Assembly: GCF_030413175.1 (NCBI RefSeq)
Contig: NZ_CP129212.1
Coordinates: 3,472,001-3,536,000 of the forward strand
Length of the DNA stretch: 64,000 bases
DNA from: Bradyrhizobium roseum
GTDB taxonomy: Bacteria > Pseudomonadota > Alphaproteobacteria > Rhizobiales > Xanthobacteraceae
Direction: 5' to 3'
The translations under genes were made by a program, and so were the position numbers. Of the stretch, positions 39,535 through 47,748 are shown piece by piece. The first letter of the stretch is position 1, and each line of letters opens with the position of its first letter. Under the pieces are notes generated by a model. The model saw only the letters and a list, made by a program, of their open reading frames with translations, did not search any database and was not told where the DNA came from.

Positions 39535-39927
39535 TCAGGAATATGAAGGTGGCGCGCGCGCCTGCGCGTTCGAGCCGACCCTGAGGGGCGGCTGTGGCTT
39601 GGCGGCTTCCAGCCATGAGACAAGCTGGTAGTTGCGCTGCAGGGTGACGAAAACCGGTGACGGCGGATCGATGGCCAGGGCGCCGCCCTGACCCGCCGCG
39701 CAAACCGCGCAGCACTTGCCGCTATGATGCTGGGCCTTGGCGGGGTCGGTCTGTGAGCCATCCCGAGCGGATGCCATGCCCGCACAGATCGACGCCATGT
39801 AGAGCGGATCGGAGACGGCGTTGGCGACAACGCGAAATGCCGCGATCGGCGCCAGCAGCTGCACCGTGATCGCAAACAGTACGATTGGAATTAAGGCTTC
39901 CAGCCGCCGTCGCATCATCTTCCCCAA
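39535..39927 (-). CDS. DUF2946-family protein
   Basis: 130-residue protein with an N-terminal signal-anchor (LIPIVLFAITVQLLAPIAAF), a central CxxC-containing segment HHSGKCCAVCAAGQGG near residue 70 and a hydrophilic tail. This matches the DUF2946 family, found near copper- or siderophore-type TonB receptors and metal transporters. The clustered His/Cys could bind copper. ATG or nearby start at 39927. Divergent from the TauE-like gene, about 380 bp away. Confidence 0.75.
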   Translation of the reverse strand: MGKMMRRRLEALIPIVLFAITVQLLAPIAAFRVVANAVSDPLYMASICAGMASARDGSQTDPAKAQHHSGKCCAVCAAGQGGALAIDPPSPVFVTLQRNYQLVSWLEAAKPQPPLRVGSNAQARAPPSYS

Positions 39928-40304
39928 AATGCCAAGACCATCCTATTGCCGCGGCGGGCACCTTGTCGAGGTCCGTTGCCGCGCTTGGCCGGACCAAGGC
40001 GTGATCAGAGCTTCATCGTGGCGGATCGGCCACAAGAGAGATCGGGCCGGTTCTCGCCGCGTGCCCCCGGCGGGTCGCAATCGGCCCCTGCGGCTATGGC
40101 GATCACTCGGCAACCTAAGGCGGCAAGCGCTATGCACTGGCGCGAGCGAATGATCTCGTGCGCTTTCGGTTCGCCGGCGATCGGCACCGATCGGGCGATG
40201 GAGTAAGGACAACGATTGACGGCGAGATGCGACGCGGTTTGACGCAGCGCAATGCTGAGGCGGTCAAGGTCGGATGTTGTTCGCACTCATCTGCAGGAAT
40301 CTCG
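39928..40304. other. intergenic region, nothing recognised
   Basis: Divergent upstream region of the DUF2946 and TauE-like genes. Short open frames exist on both strands but none has a ribosome site or recognisable protein sequence. No clear promoter or terminator was found. Confidence 0.4.
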
Positions 40305-41021
40305 ATGTTCGACTTCGACCAACCTATTCTCCTTGCCGGATTGCTGCTCGGGCTGTCATCGAGCCTTCACTGCTTTGGGATGTGCTCCGGCATCGCCGCG
40401 AGTCTGCATTTCGCAGTCGACCTGGATCCCAATCGACCGGCGCGCGATCTCTTTACAACGACATTGCTGATCAATGCAGGGCGGATCCTCGGGTATGTAG
40501 CCGCGGGCGCGATCGTCGGCGGTTTCGGATCGAGCATATTCGGTGCGTTCGATCATTCGGTCGCCCATGCCGTCCTTCGTTGGGCAGCCGCCGCGGCACT
40601 CGGCTGGATCGGGCTTTCGATGCTCGGAATCGCGCCGCTTCCGGCGGTCCTGTATCGGATCGCGGCGGCTGTCAGCAACCTGATGAACGCCCTTGCCAGG
40701 ACGGCTCGGCTGCCGGCAGAGATCGGATTGTTTCTTGGCGGGGCGGTCTGGGGGCTGCTGCCTTGCGCAATGGTTTACGCAGCCCTGTTCTACGCGATGG
40801 TTACCGGCTCATGGCTCGGAGGGGCGGTGGCGATGTCCGGCTTTGGTCTGGGCACCCTGCCTGTTCTTCTGGGGGCTGGCCTTGGGCTGCCTCTTCTCCG
40901 TCGCCGGGTTACCTCGGTGTGGCTGCGCAATGCCGTCGGGCTTGCCATCATCATGGTTGGGATCATCAGCGCCGGGATATCTCCGACGACGTTCGCGGCG
41001 TGGTGCCGGTCGAGCTTATAG
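40305..41021 (+). CDS. TauE/SafE (UreH-like) family membrane protein
   Basis: 238-residue protein with six or so hydrophobic segments. The first helix carries the metal-binding signature LSSSLHCFGMCSGIA, and the second half repeats with LFLGGAVWGLLPCAMVY, giving the two-fold repeat of the DsbD/CcdA-like UreH family. Members transport metals such as nickel or copper, or reducing equivalents, across the inner membrane, often near cytochrome oxidase assembly genes. ATG at 40305 preceded by GCAGGAA. Together with the divergent Cys-rich DUF2946 protein this suggests copper handling, inferred from context. Confidence 0.8.
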   Translation: MFDFDQPILLAGLLLGLSSSLHCFGMCSGIAASLHFAVDLDPNRPARDLFTTTLLINAGRILGYVAAGAIVGGFGSSIFGAFDHSVAHAVLRWAAAAALGWIGLSMLGIAPLPAVLYRIAAAVSNLMNALARTARLPAEIGLFLGGAVWGLLPCAMVYAALFYAMVTGSWLGGAVAMSGFGLGTLPVLLGAGLGLPLLRRRVTSVWLRNAVGLAIIMVGIISAGISPTTFAAWCRSSL

Positions 41022-41175
41022 GCGGTTGGCGCTCGCTTCAGGTCAACGCGAAAAGGGAGGCTTGGGACTGGCTGGCCTGGCGTCGTCGGCGCGGTGGCTC
41101 CCGTATTACGTTGACCATGCTGAACTGCACTGGACCAAATTCTCGAATGTAATTGATGTTGTGGCGGCAAGCCGA

Positions 41176-41823
41176 TCACAGTGACTGCCGCCGGGTGTCC
41201 GTGACTAAGTACCCCTCGGCATTCAAGATTGCCGCAAGAACATTAGAGCCCGCCGTCTTGGCGAATTGAACCTCGGCGTCGGAGATGCCCACCAAGGAAA
41301 GAAATCGCACTATACCGGACGGCAAGTTGAAGCCAGGCCAAGTCTCTCCAACGGACGAGATCAGGAAATTGCGAAGCACGCATGTCGGTTCACCGTTAAT
41401 CGGCGCGCGCAACGGAATCCGGTCTCCATCAGCCAACGGTGGCTTGCCGGCAAATCGGTTGGTGCGTAACAGGAGATCAAAAGCGAGGAGATTGAGCACC
41501 TCTCGAATAGCCCATTCACCTTGCTCCGTGGTGGCAAGGAGGAATTCCACGCCTGTCCCTGAAGGCCTGTTTGGGGCGTAAACGCCGGGCGCGTCGTCCC
41601 AAGGGTTGGAGTGACCCGAGGTGACGTAGACCCAGAACGGTCGCTTGCGCGTAGGCGCAAACTCGAAAACGCCGAGAAACAGCCATCGCGGATCCACGTC
41701 GGTTTGGCCGAACCGGTCTCTAAACTCGACTTGCGTCAATGTGAAGATGCCCCGGCTCGTACCACCGAACAAGGATGGGTACACTTCCTCCTCGCGAATA
41801 CGCCAAATCTCTTCAAGGGTCAT
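41176..41823 (-). CDS. SUFU (Suppressor of Fused) domain protein
   Basis: 215-residue protein whose body matches bacterial Suppressor-of-Fused-domain proteins: WVYVTSGHSNPWDD near residue 64, SGTGVEFLLATTE near 88, EWAIREVLNLLAFDLL near 103 and LPSGIVRFLSLVGISDAEVQ near 157. SUFU domains were described in bacteria as immunity proteins in polymorphic toxin systems. No signal peptide or membrane segment, so it is cytosolic. I choose ATG 41823 (GGGA upstream) over the in-frame TTG 41850. It lies 58 bp downstream of the NYN-LOTUS gene on the same strand, so the two are probably cotranscribed. No secreted toxin gene is visible nearby. Confidence 0.75.
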   Translation of the reverse strand: MTLEEIWRIREEEVYPSLFGGTSRGIFTLTQVEFRDRFGQTDVDPRWLFLGVFEFAPTRKRPFWVYVTSGHSNPWDDAPGVYAPNRPSGTGVEFLLATTEQGEWAIREVLNLLAFDLLLRTNRFAGKPPLADGDRIPLRAPINGEPTCVLRNFLISSVGETWPGFNLPSGIVRFLSLVGISDAEVQFAKTAGSNVLAAILNAEGYLVTDTRRQSL

Positions 41824-41881
41824 CTTTGTATCCCGATTATGTTCTGACAAGTTGCGAGCTTTGGACCAAACCCGCCTTGCC

Positions 41882-42685
41882 TCATTCCTTCCAAGCCAAA
41901 TTACGGTTTTCGGTATTCTCGACCTTCAGCCCGCAGACTTTCTTGAGCAACTGGCTAAGCGATGAGTGTCCAATCCAGCCGTCTGAAATGCCCGGAAATT
42001 GATTGCGCAGCATATTGCCGAGCGTCGCCACGTTGGCCCGGTGTCCCTTTTCGGATTCTGCAAAATATCGATTGACGACGTCGGCTACTTTTTCGGGGCT
42101 CGGTTGATTGCTCGGGATACCCGCCGCTGTCGCCGCGGTTGCCCCGGTATCGGGGCTGAGGATTTCCAGCATGGACCGCTCGTCGATGATGGAGTCGCAG
42201 GCCGCGCGGTAGGCGACCGAGGTCTCCTTCGCGGCGTACACGATCGTGGTCTTCATATGCTTGCGCAGCCTGATGACCAGCGGCGTGTAGTCCGCATCCG
42301 CGGCCATGATCACGTACTCGTCGACGTGCGGATAGCGCGCGACGGAATCGAGAACGTCCATGACGATGTGCGTGTCGGCGCTGGTCTTGCCCTGGTTGGT
42401 GAGAGGCGGCGTATCGATGACTTCCCAGCCGTCGCGCACAAACGATTGCCGGAACGCCGAATAGGGCGAGCTGTTTCCCACGCGGCCCACCGGATTCATG
42501 TAGCAGCGCCGAATAACGAAATTATGGGAGGTGTCCTCGACCTCGGAACCGCGCATGCCCTGAAAGGCGCCGAGCCAGTTGGCCGGATCGGTGGCGAACT
42601 CCTTGGCTGCGTCCTTGGACTGTTTGAAAAGGGAACTGAAAACGTTATCGAAATCGAGAAAGATACCTGAGATGTATTTGGGCAA
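41882..42685 (-). CDS. NYN-domain protein with C-terminal OST-HTH/LOTUS domain
   Basis: 267-residue protein. Residues 5-165 form a PIN-like NYN nuclease domain (LabA/DUF88/MARF1 group) with the acidic metal-binding set Asp11, Asp13-Asn14 (FLDFDNV), Asp104, Asp110 (ADTHIVMD), Asp130 and Asp132 (AADADYTPLVIRLRKH). After a Ser/Thr/Ala linker, residues 195-260 (VVNRYFAESEK...TLGNMLRNQFPG...SLSQLLKK) look like an OST-HTH/LOTUS RNA-binding winged helix. Predicted metal-dependent RNase with its own RNA-binding module. The TTG start is supported by AAGAGGAGA upstream. First gene of a pair with the SUFU protein. Confidence 0.8.
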   Translation of the reverse strand: MPKYISGIFLDFDNVFSSLFKQSKDAAKEFATDPANWLGAFQGMRGSEVEDTSHNFVIRRCYMNPVGRVGNSSPYSAFRQSFVRDGWEVIDTPPLTNQGKTSADTHIVMDVLDSVARYPHVDEYVIMAADADYTPLVIRLRKHMKTTIVYAAKETSVAYRAACDSIIDERSMLEILSPDTGATAATAAGIPSNQPSPEKVADVVNRYFAESEKGHRANVATLGNMLRNQFPGISDGWIGHSSLSQLLKKVCGLKVENTENRNLAWKE

Positions 42686-43235
42686 ATCAGTTCTCCTCTT
42701 GATATTATCACATGGTGCGCAAATCTCTTCGGTTCGACCTATGACGGTGTCGGCGTCGGGCCGGCGGTTTGAGCGTAATTACCTCGATTGTGCAGTCTTA
42801 TGCGGCAACTTCAAGCTGATTCGCCGGCTTTCTGCATGTCATGGGCGATAGGCTCCGTGCCATCGTCCGTCTTCGCAATCCCGCACTGGGACGGGCGATT
42901 TAGATTCCCGAGACAGCAATGACGGAAGCGATAAGATGCGGCGTGCCCGCCTTCGCGGTGTATGACGGTGTACGTTGCGGCGACAGAGAACGTCTGTCGA
43001 AAGCGCGTTGAGCAGCTACGCCGACCGCGCCATCGTCTTTTGCCCATGCAGCTGGCCCGGCTGCGCCGCGTCGCCGCCATGAGGTCCGCCAGGAGCAACA
43101 GCGGGCGGGTGTCGGCCGCCGGTTTGGGCGGGAATTACGATGAAAGCACTGGTACCGGAATTGCCGCGACCGGCATCGCGTCTCTTCCAGATCGAATGCT
43201 GTTCAGTGCATTGGGATTTGCCGATCCAGACCGAT
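42686..43235. other. 550-bp region without an intact gene
   Basis: Upstream region of the NYN gene. 43003-43132 is a decayed copy of the 3' end of the GGDEF-EAL gene (listed separately). The rest (42690-43000) shows no coding sequence or structure I can name, although it must hold the NYN promoter. Confidence 0.5.
43003..43132 (-). pseudogene. decayed duplicate of EAL-domain gene 3' end
   Basis: This 130-bp block aligns with 44289-44415, the 3' end of the GGDEF-EAL gene: both share CTACGCCGACCGCGCCA and GTCGGCCGCCGGTTT, with scattered substitutions and small indels between. Read on the minus strand it still encodes PPKPAADTRPLL, against PPKPAADIRPLL in the intact gene, then shifts frame. The sequence diverges abruptly upstream. 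It is a fragment left by duplication or by loss of a second EAL gene. Confidence 0.75.
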
Positions 43236-43472
43236 TCATCTCATCCGGCTGCTTGCCCGCGGACCCGATTCAGAAAAAGATTGAACTGGTTTTACTCGGG
43301 TCCAGTTCCGGATCTGGAAATCAGGTGAGTCGCATACGACCTCAGCGGAGCAAAGCTCGCACGTGTGTGCGCCGAGGACGCCGTTGGCAGCCTTGATCTG
43401 AACCGCACGATAGACGGCTCCGCACAATTGGCATCCGAAATAAACTTTCGTTTCCGTACCGCCCGGTTGCAT
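43236..43472 (-). CDS. Small zinc-ribbon-like protein
   Basis: 78-residue protein with two CxxC pairs, VYFGCQLCGAVYRAVQIK and HTCELCSAEV, spaced about 20 residues, forming a probable zinc ribbon; the C-terminus is basic (IRNWTRVKPVQSF). ATG at 43472 has GGAAAG six bases upstream on the minus strand. I recall related short VYFGC-type proteins as numerous in Bradyrhizobium. Possibly DNA- or RNA-binding; unknown partner. It lies between the EAL remnant and the divergent winged-helix gene. Confidence 0.6.
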   Translation of the reverse strand: MQPGGTETKVYFGCQLCGAVYRAVQIKAANGVLGAHTCELCSAEVVCDSPDFQIRNWTRVKPVQSFSESGPRASSRMR

Positions 43473-43656
43473 TTTTTTCTTTCCGGAACATCGCGCCCAC
43501 CTACGACGAGCAGCCGACGGGAGACGCCACTTACTGTACATCCGGCCAGGATTGGCCGCCTGTTGATGCGCGAAAGTGAGCGCGACCAGCTCCAGGCACT
43601 AAGAAGCCGGTATCCCATGATGACAATCATCTAGCGGCGGTGCGCTCAAGGGGGTA

Positions 43657-43675
43657 CCCTCCCATTTTGGGAGGG
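43657..43675. promoter_or_regulatory. inverted repeat upstream of winged-helix gene
   Basis: CCCTCCCA-TTT-TGGGAGGG is a perfect 8-bp dyad 27 bp before the GTG start of the winged-helix gene. It could be an autoregulatory operator or an mRNA hairpin. Confidence 0.45.
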
Positions 43676-43701
43676 GTGGTTGTGGGAAACCGGAGAGTTG
43701 C

Positions 43702-44220
43702 GTGAGTTCAGAAAGCCAGGTCGGGGATGATCTTATTCGCACTGTGTCGCGGCACACGCTCTCGTACGTGCTTTGTTCGATAAGTGAGCTGTTCCGCCAC
43801 TATGAGTTTGATCCGATTGATCTTCTGATCATCCATGCGGTGTTGAATGGAAACGTGTTGAACGTGATGAAGGATCCGGTTTTGGATCGTCAGTTCGGCA
43901 GCGTCCATGCGGTTGAGCCCGACGTGGTCAAGCTCGGAGTTTCCCGCGGGTCGCTGGTGAGATTTCTCAATTTGCCAATGGAAACAATCCGTCGGCGTGC
44001 CAACCGCTTGATCAAGCAGGGCGTTCTTGAGGAAAGGCCGGATGGCCTGATCGTTTCGAAGGGAAATCAATTCCGGTTCGGTAACAACCACGAACTTCAG
44101 CGCAAGAACATCGTTTTTGTGAGAAAGCTTTTGAGAGATCTGGCCCGTGCCGGCGTGCACGGCGCGGACGACCTGTCTGGCCTTGATCGTGAAGCTCCGG
44201 AACCGCTTGCTGACCGCTAG
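43702..44220 (+). CDS. Winged-helix DNA-binding protein
   Basis: 172-residue cytosolic protein. The middle (GSLVRFLNLPMETIRRRANRLIKQGVLEERPDGLIV) is a winged helix of MarR/GntR-like type, near residues 75-115. The N-terminal helices (FDPIDLLIIHAVLNGNVLNVM) and the acidic C-terminus probably form a dimerisation or ligand domain. The GTG start has GGAGAG seven bases upstream. Probable regulator of unknown target; the dyad upstream suggests autoregulation. Convergent with the GGDEF-EAL gene. Confidence 0.75.
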   Translation: MSSESQVGDDLIRTVSRHTLSYVLCSISELFRHYEFDPIDLLIIHAVLNGNVLNVMKDPVLDRQFGSVHAVEPDVVKLGVSRGSLVRFLNLPMETIRRRANRLIKQGVLEERPDGLIVSKGNQFRFGNNHELQRKNIVFVRKLLRDLARAGVHGADDLSGLDREAPEPLADR

Positions 44221-44300
44221 TGCTCGTTCGCTACGCTCGATCCTTGTGTGGTGTTCAGCATTGGGTTGGCTGAGCGACACATAACGCAGCGCGTCAAGCG

Positions 44301-47084
44301 CTACGCCGACCGCGCCACCGGCTTTCGTCCAAGCGCCTGGCTCGGCTTCATCGCATCGCCGCCGTCCCGATCCCCCGTCAGCAGCGGGCGGATGTCGGCC
44401 GCCGGTTTCGGCGGGCTGAACAGGTAGCCCTGCATTTCCGAACAGCCGAGCTCGCGCAGCAGGTCGCGCTGCTGTGTGGTCTCGACGCCTTCGGCGGTCG
44501 TCGTCATGTGACGCTCGGTGGCGATGTTCACCACGGCCTGCACGATGCAGGACGAGCCGCCGGGCTCGGCGATGTCGGTGATGAAGCAGCGGTCGATCTT
44601 GATCTTGTCGAACGGAAAACGCTGCAGATAGCTCAGCGAGGAATAGCCGGTGCCGAAATCGTCGAGCGCGATGCGCACCCCGATGGCGCGCAAATCGTGC
44701 AGCACGGCGAGTGCCGCCTCGTCGTCGCGGATCAGCACGGCCTCGGTGATCTCGAGCTCCAGCCGGCTGGCGGCGAGGCCGGATTCGGCCAGCGCAGCCA
44801 TCACCTTCAGCGCCAGCGTACCGCTCCGGAACTGAACCGGCGAGACGTTGACGGCGAGGCGGATGTTGCCGGGCCAGCGCGCGGCTTCCTTGCAGGCCGT
44901 GTGCAGCACCCATTCGCCGAGCTGGTTGATCAGGCCGGTGTCCTCGGCCAGAGGGATGAACTCGGCGGGTGAAATCATGCCGCGCTGCGGATGGCGCCAG
45001 CGCACCAGCGCCTCGCAGCCGGTGATCGCGTTGCTCTGCAGGCCGACGCAGGGCTGGTAATGGACCTCGAAACCGCCATCGATCAACGCCTGGCGCAGAT
45101 CGATTTCCAGGCTGCGGCGGGCGCGAACCTCGGCCTCCATGTCGGTTTCGAAGAAGCGATAGGTACGGCGGCCGGCGGCCTTGGCGGCATACATCGCCAG
45201 ATCCGCGTTCTTCAGGATGCGGTCGATGTCGGAGCCGTCGCGCGGCGCGATCGCGATGCCGATGCTGGCGTCGGTCGTGACCTGATGGCCGAGGCATTGA
45301 TAGGGCGAGCGGATCGCCTGGAAGATGCGGCCGACGAGCGTCATGACGTCGTCGATATCGGTGATGCCGGTCTGCACGATGGCGAATTCGTCACCGCCGA
45401 GCCGGGCCACGAAATCGGATTTGCGCACGCAGCCGGCGAGGCTGGCAGCGACCGTTTTCAGCAACGCGTCGCCGATCATGTGGCCGAGCGAGTCGTTGAC
45501 GCTCTTGAACTCGTCGATGTCGATGTAGAGCACCGCCAGTTGCCGGTCCGGCGTGGCCTCGGACAGTTCGTGCTTGAGCCGTTCGTGGAACAGCGCGCGG
45601 TTCGGCAGGTCGGTCAGCGCATCATAGTGGGCGAGGTGGGTGATGCGCTCCTCGGCGCGGCGGCGTTCGGTGATGTCTTCATGGGTCGCCAGCCATCCGC
45701 CGTCGGGCACCGGTTCGTTGACGACCTGGATCGAGCGTCCGTCCGGCGTCGAGATGACCATAGAATTGCGCTTCGCGACGTCACTCAGCACCGCGTCGAT
45801 GTAGGGATCGATGTCGCCGACGAACGAGCCGGTTTCCTTGCGGTGGGCGATCACCTGGCGAAAACTGCAGCCCGGCTTCACCACGTCGGCCGAAAGCCCG
45901 TACATGTCGAGATAACGCTTGTTGCAGATGACGAGCTTCTGGTCAGCGTCGAACAGCAGCAGGCCCTGCGTCATGTTGTTGACGGCGGTGTCGAGGCGCT
46001 GCTTCTCCAGCGACAGCCGCTGCTTCGACCTGCGATGCTGCTGCGACAGCTTGCGGACGACGAGAAACAGCAGCACGGCGATCGCCAGCACGGCAAGTGC
46101 GGTGACCGCGATCAGGATCGCGATCTGCTCGCGCCAGTCGGCCAGCGCGGCCGATGCCGTCGTCGAGGCCACGATCACAAGCGGAAAATTCGTCAGGGCG
46201 CGCGAGGCGATCAGCCGGTCCTGGCCGTCGAACGGGCTGGTGAGGCGCGAGGTGGTGCGCGGCTGCTCGAAGATCCGCCGCTGCACGGCCGGTCCGGTCT
46301 TGAAATTGTTGCCGACCAGTTCCGCCACGTGCGGGTAGCGGGCGAGCAGCGTGCCGTCGATGTGGTGCATGGCGATGGTGGCGCCGGGCCCGAGGACGAC
46401 GGTCGCGAAGAATTTTTCGAAGTTGGTAGGTTCGATGCCCCGGCCGATGGCGCCGAGAAATTCCCCGTTCGGTCCGGTGATCTTGCGCGCGATCACCGTG
46501 GTCCACATGCCGGTGATGCGGCTATGGACCGGCTCGACCAGCATTTCCGGCGAATGCGGGTCGGACTTGAAGGTTTTGAAATAGGGACGGTCCGCGACGT
46601 TGACGGGGGGCAGCGGCCAGACGGCCGACGCGTTGATCAGATTGCCTTCGGCGTCGAAGACGTTGACGCCGCCGACATAGGACATCGCCTCGATCTTGGA
46701 TTTCAGCATCAGGTGGACGTCGTGGCCGGACATCCGCCGCTTGTAGTTCTCGACCGTCGAAATCTTGCCGGCGCGCATGAACGCGATCAGGTCCTTCTGC
46801 ACGACCTGGTAATCTTCGAGCTGCTGGTCGAAATGGCGGGCAAGCAGCAGCACGGTGTTTTCCAGTTCGCGTTCGCTGTTGCGCAGCGCGCGCTCGCGGA
46901 AATTGCCGGCCGTCACGGTCGCCCCGATGGCGATGGCGACGATCAGCAGTACGCCGCCGAGGATCAGCCAGCGGATCGGGCCGCCGCGGAACACGGAGAT
47001 CATTCGGAATGAAAGGCTGCCGCTTGAGGCCATTGAACGCAATCGCTGCCGAGGAAACGAACTGTCCGGAAGCGGAGTTCTCAC
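44301..47084 (-). CDS. Membrane-bound GGDEF-EAL cyclic-di-GMP protein with dCache and PAS
   Basis: 927 residues. A membrane helix near 40-60 (WLILGGVLLIVAIAIGATV), a periplasmic dCache-like sensor (about 65-320; DQQLEDYQVVQKDLIAF, IDGTLLARYP), a second helix near 325-345, a PAS domain (LDTAVNNMTQGLLLFDADQ), then GGDEF with intact RLGGDEF near 566 and EAL with GCEALVRWRHP near 690 and DDFGTGYSSLSYL near 800. Both catalytic motifs are intact, so it could make and degrade c-di-GMP. GTG start at 47084; ATG 47033 is an alternative. It probably links an external small-molecule signal to motility or exopolysaccharide control. Confidence 0.92.
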   Translation of the reverse strand: MRTPLPDSSFPRQRLRSMASSGSLSFRMISVFRGGPIRWLILGGVLLIVAIAIGATVTAGNFRERALRNSERELENTVLLLARHFDQQLEDYQVVQKDLIAFMRAGKISTVENYKRRMSGHDVHLMLKSKIEAMSYVGGVNVFDAEGNLINASAVWPLPPVNVADRPYFKTFKSDPHSPEMLVEPVHSRITGMWTTVIARKITGPNGEFLGAIGRGIEPTNFEKFFATVVLGPGATIAMHHIDGTLLARYPHVAELVGNNFKTGPAVQRRIFEQPRTTSRLTSPFDGQDRLIASRALTNFPLVIVASTTASAALADWREQIAILIAVTALAVLAIAVLLFLVVRKLSQQHRRSKQRLSLEKQRLDTAVNNMTQGLLLFDADQKLVICNKRYLDMYGLSADVVKPGCSFRQVIAHRKETGSFVGDIDPYIDAVLSDVAKRNSMVISTPDGRSIQVVNEPVPDGGWLATHEDITERRRAEERITHLAHYDALTDLPNRALFHERLKHELSEATPDRQLAVLYIDIDEFKSVNDSLGHMIGDALLKTVAASLAGCVRKSDFVARLGGDEFAIVQTGITDIDDVMTLVGRIFQAIRSPYQCLGHQVTTDASIGIAIAPRDGSDIDRILKNADLAMYAAKAAGRRTYRFFETDMEAEVRARRSLEIDLRQALIDGGFEVHYQPCVGLQSNAITGCEALVRWRHPQRGMISPAEFIPLAEDTGLINQLGEWVLHTACKEAARWPGNIRLAVNVSPVQFRSGTLALKVMAALAESGLAASRLELEITEAVLIRDDEAALAVLHDLRAIGVRIALDDFGTGYSSLSYLQRFPFDKIKIDRCFITDIAEPGGSSCIVQAVVNIATERHMTTTAEGVETTQQRDLLRELGCSEMQGYLFSPPKPAADIRPLLTGDRDGGDAMKPSQALGRKPVARSA

Positions 47085-47226
47085 ACTCCCCCGGCATCCA
47101 TCTGCGATACCGCGCCGAAATGGAGGTGACGTTAGGAAGTCTGGTTAATGAAACGTTATCCGGTGGCGCGGCGTGCCGCCGGCAACCACAGCGGATCGGC
47201 GCTGGCCCCCGGCAAGGCCGTCGCGC

Positions 47227-47745
47227 TCACCGGCCGGCGCGGTAGTGTCCGGACTTGCCGCCGATCTTCTCGACCAGATGGATGCCTTCGATCCGAACCC
47301 CGCGTTCGACCGCCTTGATCATGTCGTAGATCGTCAGACACGCGACCGACACGGCGGTCAGCGCCTCCATCTCGACGCCCGTCGGGCCGGTGACCTTGAC
47401 GGTGGCGCGGACGATGCAGCCGGGCAGCTTCTTGTCGGGCACGATGTCGAGCGTGACCTTCGACAGCGCCAGCGGGTGGCAAAGCGGGATCAGGTCCGAA
47501 GTGCGTTTGGCGGCCATGATGCCGGCAATGCGGGCCGCGCCCAGCACGTCGCCCTTTTTGGCGTTGCCGGAGACGATCAGGTCGAGCGTCGCCCTGGTCA
47601 TGACGACGCGACCCTCGGCCACCGCGGTGCGCTCGGTTGCCGCCTTGTCCGAGACGTCGACCATCCGCGCTTCGCCCGACGCATCGATGTGGGTCAGCGC
47701 AGAGCCGGCTTTGGCGGCTTTTGGTCTGGAATCCTTGCCGGCCAT
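47227..47745 (-). CDS. moaC: Cyclic pyranopterin monophosphate synthase
   Basis: 172-residue MoaC, which converts the MoaA product to cyclic pyranopterin monophosphate in molybdenum cofactor synthesis. Core motifs [18 protein letters not shown] near residue 77, [20 protein letters not shown] near 125 and the C-terminal Lys in [13 protein letters not shown] at 47745, 3 bp after the trpC stop, so it is cotranscribed with trpD-trpC. The partner moeA is far away in this genome segment. Confidence 0.95.
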   Translation of the reverse strand: MAGKDSRPKAAKAGSALTHIDASGEARMVDVSDKAATERTAVAEGRVVMTRATLDLIVSGNAKKGDVLGAARIAGIMAAKRTSDLIPLCHPLALSKVTLDIVPDKKLPGCIVRATVKVTGPTGVEMEALTAVSVACLTIYDMIKAVERGVRIEGIHLVEKIGGKSGHYRAGR

Positions 47746-47748
47746 CCG

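Noticed and set aside
43292..43630. 112-codon minus-strand frame
   Set aside because: Overlaps the zinc-ribbon gene in another frame; only the latter has patterned CxxC pairs and a ribosome site.
44991..47012. 673-codon plus-strand frame
   Set aside because: Antisense of the GGDEF-EAL gene, whose motifs are intact.
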